Shown piece after piece: positions 59,858 through 64,000 of a stretch of DNA of 64,000 nt. Origin of the DNA: PoT sp049331405 (GTDB lineage: Bacteria; Planctomycetota; Planctomycetia; Isosphaerales; Isosphaeraceae); assembly GCF_049331405.1 (NCBI RefSeq), contig NZ_CP186274.1, positions 2,914,001-2,978,000 of the forward strand, written 5' to 3'. Both the position numbers and the translations under genes were made by a program. Position 1 is the first letter of the stretch; each line of letters starts with the position of its first letter. The notes beneath the pieces are model-generated. The model was not told where the DNA came from and did no database searches. It saw only the letters and a list, made by a program, of their open reading frames with translations.

Positions 59858-60280
59858 ATGGCAGCCAAGAAATCCAAGCCCCGCAAGCCGCCCGAGCAGG
59901 CCGCCCTCGAATCCACGGCGCCCGAGAAGACCTTCCCGTCCGTCTCCAAGGCCGAGGCCGTCCGCCGCGCGGTCGCCGCAGGCAATGAGCGCCCCGCCGA
60001 GGGCGTGGCCTACATCCTCGACGAGTTCGGCATCGAGATGGACAACAAGACATTCAGCCTGAACAAGGCCCAGCAGAAGTCGCGTGAAGCCAGGAAGGCC
60101 GAGGCCGCACCGGCCCCGAGGGTCGAATCCGGCCGTCCCATCGAAGGCTTCCTCGCCCCGCCCCCGAGGAAGATGTCGTCAGGTGGCGGCGACCTGATCG
60201 AGGTGATGGAGAAGATGAAGCCGCTCGTGGCGATGCACGGGGCGGATCAGGTCAAGCGGCTGGTCGACTTGCTGGGGTGA
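59858..60280 (+). CDS. Conserved planctomycete-type basic protein
   Basis: 140 residues from ATG 59858. Lys/Pro-rich start (AAKKSKPRKPPEQAALEST), then SVSKAEAVRRAVAAGNERPA and EGVAYILDEFGIEMDNKTF, a helical unit I associate with planctomycete small proteins of the 'SKAEAVR...A.P...I...L...GIEVS...FS..K' pattern. It probably binds DNA. Function unknown. Confidence 0.5.
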   Translation: MAAKKSKPRKPPEQAALESTAPEKTFPSVSKAEAVRRAVAAGNERPAEGVAYILDEFGIEMDNKTFSLNKAQQKSREARKAEAAPAPRVESGRPIEGFLAPPPRKMSSGGGDLIEVMEKMKPLVAMHGADQVKRLVDLLG

Positions 60281-60312
60281 TGGGGCTGGAGCCGGGAGGG
60301 CAACGCCTATGC

Positions 60313-60516
60313 CTAGCGGGGGCGGCGCGGTGCGAGTTGATCATATGCTGCCCGCCGCTTCTGCTCGTAAGCGTGGACGATGCGGAGGGCCCGCTCGTCA
60401 TCCCTCTGGGCTTCCTTGATCAATTCCCTGGATCGGTCGCTCCCCTGGCGAATCTCGCGTTCATGCCCCGAGACGGCTTTAAGGGATTCGGACACGGGAT
60501 GGTCCCTCCTGGGCAT
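60313..60516 (-). CDS. Small charged helical protein
   Basis: About 67 residues from ATG 60516 (Met 60546 is an alternative). RDHPVSESL, HEREIRQGSDRSRELIKEAQ and ERALRIVHAYEQKRRAAYDQ form charged helices. It overlaps or abuts the 3' end of the split GAF-like gene. Uncertain. Confidence 0.35.
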   Translation of the reverse strand: MPRRDHPVSESLKAVSGHEREIRQGSDRSRELIKEAQRDDERALRIVHAYEQKRRAAYDQLAPRRPR

Positions 60517-61303
60517 TGCCCTAACGGACGAGTCTCTTGATAGCATATTCTAACGACAACCTGGCCGCAAAGCCTTCAATCAGGGATTCCAATTTATCCC
60601 GCGCGTCCTCCTTGAAATGACCTGTGACGTTCGTATCGATCATGAGGACGGCCCTCGCGGGCGTGTTCCCATCCAGGCAGAAATTGAGCATGGGGTACGC
60701 CACCAGCGACCGCAGATAATTGATCTGGGCGGCGGTGAAATGATGGAAGTCCGGGTCGTGTTCGCAATCTTCGACGATCAGCATCCGGCCCAACTGCACG
60801 CAAACTACCGCATAAGAAGGGTTTGCAGTGTTCCCGAGGTCGAATCTCTCGGCATGCTGTCGATAGGAAGTGAATGGGTCCGGCCGGCTCGTGTTGAGGT
60901 CGAACGCCTCGACCGGCTCCAGTTTCCCGCCCTTCTCCACGTATAATCCGACGCGAAAATTATGCTTGTGCCCTTCGGGGGACCCGATCTCGGAGCGCAA
61001 GAACGTCACCAGGGATTCCAGGATCGCCTTGATTTGGACGTCGGGCACGAGCGCGGCCCTCACCTCGCCGATCGTCCCGCGGGAGGCGTTGGAGCCCTGG
61101 AGCACCAGGCGTACCCTCTGGAACTTCTCGTTCACCAGGGTCCGCAGGTAAGAGGCGACCCGCACTTCCGCGCGGTAGAGCCGGACGGCGTCCTCCTTAT
61201 CCTGGGAGAGGAGATCCACCTTCCGCCGCAAATCCCTGGCATCCTCCTCTTTCGCGGCCTTGAATTTATGGTCTCCGACGATCCCCGCGATTTCCCACAG
61301 GAA

Positions 61304-62376
61304 TAGGAGTTACGCAGTAGTGGCCTTGCGTCCATGGAGGGTCGGGCGGCCTCGGCTGGTATGATGGGATTTATGAAAAACGATGTTAAATGTCAGGATA
61401 CGAACTACATCGACTTCCTCATCGCCAGCCCCAAGTCCTTCTCCTGCACGGAGGCCGCCAAGGTGCAACCCGAGTCGCAGGACGCCCCCGCACACGATGC
61501 CTTCACCCGGCTCCTCCGCCGCCTCGAGCCCGATCCCGAGACCTTGTGGGCCGAGGCTCGCCCCCTGGTCTCCCTCAAGGGAGGCCTCCTCGTCCTCGAC
61601 GATTCCACCCTCGATAAGCCCTACGCCCATAAGATCGACCTGGTCAGCCGACACTGGTCCGGGAAGCACCACGCCGTCGTCCGCGGCATCAACCTCACCA
61701 CCCTGCTGTGGACCGACGGCGACCGCCATATCCCCTGCGACTACCGGATTTACGACCACGAGCACGACGGGCTGACCAAGAACGACCATTTCCGCAACAT
61801 GCTCCGGGCGGCTAAGTCGCGGGGTCTCGCCCCCGACTGTGTCGCCTTCGACGGCTGGTACAGTGCCCTGGAGAATCTGAAGCTGATCCGCGGCTTGAAC
61901 TGGCATTGGCTGACGCGGCTGAAGATCAATCGCCGGGTTAACCTCAACCGGCAGGGCAACAAGGCCGTCGACGAGACGGCGATCGAGGCCGCCGGCACGA
62001 TCGTCCATCTGGAAGGTTACGGCCTGATTCGTGTCTTCAGGATCGTCTCCCGAGACGGAGACACTGAGCACTGGGCGACCGACGACCTGGCGATGGACGA
62101 GCTGACGCGGTTGGTGCTGGCCGAGCGGACGTGGGCGATTGAGAACTATCACCGGGGCCTGGAGCAGTGCTGCGGGGTCGAGCGATGCCAGGCCCGGGTA
62201 GGTCGGGCGCAGCGCAACCACATCGGGATGGCGATCCGGGCCTTCCTGCGGCTGGAGCGTCATTTCTATGCCACCGGGGTGAGTTGGTACGAGGCCAAGG
62301 CACAAATCATCCGGGGAGCCGTCAGGGCTTATATCGCTCAACCCTTGTACAAACTTCCATGACCGCGTAACTCCTA
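61304..62376 (+). mobile_element. IS4/IS701-like insertion sequence
   Basis: A 1073-bp element bounded by TAGGAGTTACGC at 61304 and its inverse GCGTAACTCCTA ending at 62376. It is flanked by 5-bp direct repeats AGGAA (61299-61303 and 62377-62381). It interrupts a membrane GAF-like gene. Ends, duplication and restored reading frame agree. Confidence 0.92.
61334..62362 (+). CDS. DDE transposase, IS4/IS701-like
   Basis: 342 residues. GLLVLDDSTLDKPYAHKIDL, HWSGKHHAVVRGINLTTLLW, RIYDHEHDGLTKNDHFRNML and the later LAERTWAIENYHRGLEQCCG (with the catalytic Glu in IENYHRGLEQ) match the IS4-like DDE superfamily, including IS701 relatives. Uninterrupted, with intact motifs, so potentially active. Confidence 0.85.
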   Translation: MEGRAASAGMMGFMKNDVKCQDTNYIDFLIASPKSFSCTEAAKVQPESQDAPAHDAFTRLLRRLEPDPETLWAEARPLVSLKGGLLVLDDSTLDKPYAHKIDLVSRHWSGKHHAVVRGINLTTLLWTDGDRHIPCDYRIYDHEHDGLTKNDHFRNMLRAAKSRGLAPDCVAFDGWYSALENLKLIRGLNWHWLTRLKINRRVNLNRQGNKAVDETAIEAAGTIVHLEGYGLIRVFRIVSRDGDTEHWATDDLAMDELTRLVLAERTWAIENYHRGLEQCCGVERCQARVGRAQRNHIGMAIRAFLRLERHFYATGVSWYEAKAQIIRGAVRAYIAQPLYKLP

Positions 62377-62908
62377 AGGAAATAACCCAATCCGGCGATG
62401 ATCGTCGTAGTCACCCAGGGTTGATCCCGGATAGGCAACTTCGCATCGACCCCGGCCGCTCGGCTCGCCACCGCGGCGGCCGCCGCGACGAGGCGGAAGA
62501 AGCTGCCCACGATCTTCGCCATGAACTCGCGATACCAGGCCGCAACGTGCCGCCACAGCAACGAGACGGTGCCGAGGGCAAGCACGCCGGTGCAAGCGAC
62601 GAAGGCGGTGGTCCAGAAGGCCATCGATTCGAGATGGTCGAAGACGTAATTCCAATTCACCATTGCGCTCGACTCGCGACATCCAATCCTCATCGGCGGC
62701 CTGCATTCGACACCTCTTTTTACCACGAAATTCGCGAGACGGTCAGGAGTGGCCCCATCGCGACGGCCATCGGTCGCGGTCGGGGACTTGCGGCCCCACG
62801 GCGAGGCCTGCGGCGGCGACCACGAGGCGGCGCCGGCCGCCGCCCCGGAGACGACTCTCCCCGTCACGCACGCGGCCCGCGTACTCCTGCGGGGGATGGA
62901 GGCCGGGT

Positions 62909-63142
62909 TCAGGGGGCGCTGAGGCCCCCGCCGACCTTCAGGGCGCAGGCGGCCTCGGTGGGCCGATAGCTGCCCTCCGCGCCATGGAGGAAGGTGCTGA
63001 CCGGGTAGACGAGCCCCGCCGCCATCAGCTCGCGGTAGAGCGGGAGGTTCTCCTCAGTCACCGCCACCCACTCCCCGGCCAGGCGGCGGCGGAGCAGGGC
63101 GGCGGCGGATCCTGTCAGCGTGGCGGTCGCGTCGTCGGCCAT
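62909..63142 (-). CDS. Small planctomycete protein next to integrase
   Basis: About 77 residues from ATG 63142. GSAAALLRRRLAGEWVAVTE, ENLPLYRELMAAGLVYPVST and FLHGAEGSYRPTEAA show a winged-helix-like layout ('LL......V...N...YREL..AGL..P...F..G.E..YR.T..G') that I recognise as a small family often adjacent to planctomycete integrases. Possibly a directionality factor. 62664-62908 holds no supported gene. Confidence 0.55.
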   Translation of the reverse strand: MADDATATLTGSAAALLRRRLAGEWVAVTEENLPLYRELMAAGLVYPVSTFLHGAEGSYRPTEAACALKVGGGLSAP

Positions 63143-63209
63143 CGGCATGCCTCCTCCTGATATCCGCACCGGCGACGGGATGACCCTCGCCACCTTCCTG
63201 CGCATCCGT

Positions 63210-64000
63210 TCAATCGCCCCGGCCCTTCGTCGCCTGCTCGGCCGCCCTGCGGAGGTGCTCCCGCTTCTCCCTGAGCTTGGAGTAGTGCTTGTGGAGCACG
63301 GCGGTCCCCGAGTGGCCCATCAGCTCGGCGACGGTGGCGTCGGGCACGCCGTTCTCGAGCGCGTCGGTCGCGAACGAGTGGCGGTAGACGTAGGCGGTCA
63401 CGTCGTCGTCGAGCCTGTCCGACTTGCGGACCTTCTTGCGGCGGAACCGGCAGTTGATCGCCTGGAGCGTCCAGGGGTTGCCGTCCGCGTTGCGGAAGAT
63501 CGGGCCGTCGGGGTGCCGGGCGGCCAGCCGCCTCGTCAGCTCCAGCAGGGTCGGGTTCATGTAGACCACGCGATCCTTGCCGGTCCTGGCGGTCGTCTTG
63601 CCCGCGATCACCCAGACCCCCTGGGCGAAGTCGACGTCGGCGGCCGTGACCTTGATCGCCTCGCCCGGGCGGATGCCCGACTCCATCATCGCCACCAGGA
63701 AGTCCCGGAACGGGTCCCCCTCGAGATACCAGGCGAGGATCCGGCCCCGCTCGTCGGCCGAGAGCACCCGGTCCCGCACGGTCGCCGCCGGCTTCTCGTA
63801 ATCCTCGATCGGATTGGCGGGGATGAGGCGGTTCTCGGCCGCCCAGTTGAGCAGCCGCTTGAGGATGGTGATGGCGGACCGCTGGCTGGATTGCCCCCAG
63901 CGTTTCTTGCGCTCGGCGGCGACCCAGGCCCGGACGTGGCGGGGGGCGATCTCCGCCGGCGGTAATTTGGGGAACCGGGCCTCGAAGTCGGCGAGGAAGC
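63210..64000 (-). CDS. Tyrosine recombinase, third integrase, cut by the window edge
   Basis: The frame is open to the right end, so the N-terminus is missing. The SAM-like part (RWGQSSQRSAITILKRLLNW, AAENRLIPANPIEDYE) and catalytic domain are visible: Arg in ESGIRPGEAIKV, Lys in TARTGKDRVVYM, Arg-His in AYVYRHSFATD, His in LMGHSGTAVLHKHY and the Tyr in HKHYSKL. Tyr replaces the first His of HxxR. It may be the integrase of the myovirus module to its left or of an element to the right. Confidence 0.9.
   Translation of the reverse strand, partial: FLADFEARFPKLPPAEIAPRHVRAWVAAERKKRWGQSSQRSAITILKRLLNWAAENRLIPANPIEDYEKPAATVRDRVLSADERGRILAWYLEGDPFRDFLVAMMESGIRPGEAIKVTAADVDFAQGVWVIAGKTTARTGKDRVVYMNPTLLELTRRLAARHPDGPIFRNADGNPWTLQAINCRFRRKKVRKSDRLDDDVTAYVYRHSFATDALENGVPDATVAELMGHSGTAVLHKHYSKLREKREHLRRAAEQATKGRGD

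Larger units (their letters stand above)
60521..62663 (-). pseudogene. Membrane-anchored GAF-like protein, split by an insertion sequence
   Basis: The 5' part starts at ATG 62663 (VNWNYVFDHLESMAFWTTAF) with a first membrane helix (VACTGVLALGTVSLLW) and a second (WVTTTIIAGLGYFLW). The frame is cut after GLGYF and resumes beyond the IS as LWEIAGIVGDHKFKAAKEED. Removing 61304-62376 and one 5-bp repeat restores a 354-residue frame. The cytosolic part has coiled coils and a GAF-like domain (NFRVGLYVEKGGKLEPVEAF; FTAAQINYLRSLVAYPMLNF; RAVLMIDTNVTGHF). It resembles a signalling sensor without an output domain. Confidence 0.75.

Overview
The window is GC-rich DNA that looks like a planctomycete genome, probably Isosphaeraceae. 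The clues are a DUF1580 protein next to an integrase, small families that I associate with planctomycete accessory DNA, and the codon bias. Nearly everything is mobile or recently mobile: three tyrosine recombinases, four insertion sequences, two sets of phage tail genes and two replication modules. No rRNA or core metabolic gene is present. The taxonomic call is inference.

Region A (1-7800) is the end of a siphovirus-type prophage. It holds a tail tube protein (cut by the window edge), a tail assembly chaperone with a classic -1 slippery site, a tape measure protein, distal tail proteins, a small cassette of Cys-rich proteins, a ribbon-helix-helix regulator with its own repeated operator, an integrase, and the 3' half of a tRNA-Ile gene that marks an attachment site. 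Region B (7800-15.6 kb) is a replication and early region. A RecA-like RepA ATPase is flanked by large palindromic iterons and by covarying hairpins, followed by a leftward operon of small overlapping unknown genes, a divergent control region and a short rightward operon. Region C (15.6-20.4 kb) is a junction zone with an IS3-family element, small membrane proteins, an XRE regulator, a gene truncated by an ISAs1-family element, and a complete tRNA-Gly(CCC).

Region D (20.4-39 kb) is an integrative element beside tRNA-Gly. It has an integrase, a DUF1580 protein and a P4-like two-gene primase/helicase whose Walker A motif was split by an IS66 element with a perfect 8-bp target duplication. An iteron cluster that could be its origin follows, then small zinc-ribbon proteins, a second version of the Cys-rich tail cassette of region A, an AbiEii-type toxin-antitoxin pair, a HEAGH metallopeptidase-like protein and a zinc-ribbon membrane protein. 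It resembles a phage satellite or integrative plasmid more than a full phage.

Region E (39.7-60.3 kb) is a contractile-tail (myovirus) morphogenesis and lysis module. It runs from an XRE repressor and a near-consensus promoter through cement protein, major capsid protein, neck proteins, DUF3383 sheath, tube, frameshifting chaperone, tape measure with tail lysozyme, baseplate (Dit-like, plug, hub, spike, gp25, J, DUF2612) and tail fibre to an XhlA-like holin, SleB-type hydrolase, and Rz/Rz1 spanins. Terminase and portal genes are absent from the window. AT-richer inserts carry cargo, including an opposite-strand Imm-type superinfection immunity gene and a broken HNH endonuclease. Region F (60.3-64 kb) has a membrane GAF-like gene split by an insertion sequence with a 5-bp duplication, and a third integrase running off the window.

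Several genes carry single-base frameshifts, often at homopolymers. They may be real decay or uncorrected sequencing indels, and are kept apart here from the two frameshifts that look programmed.
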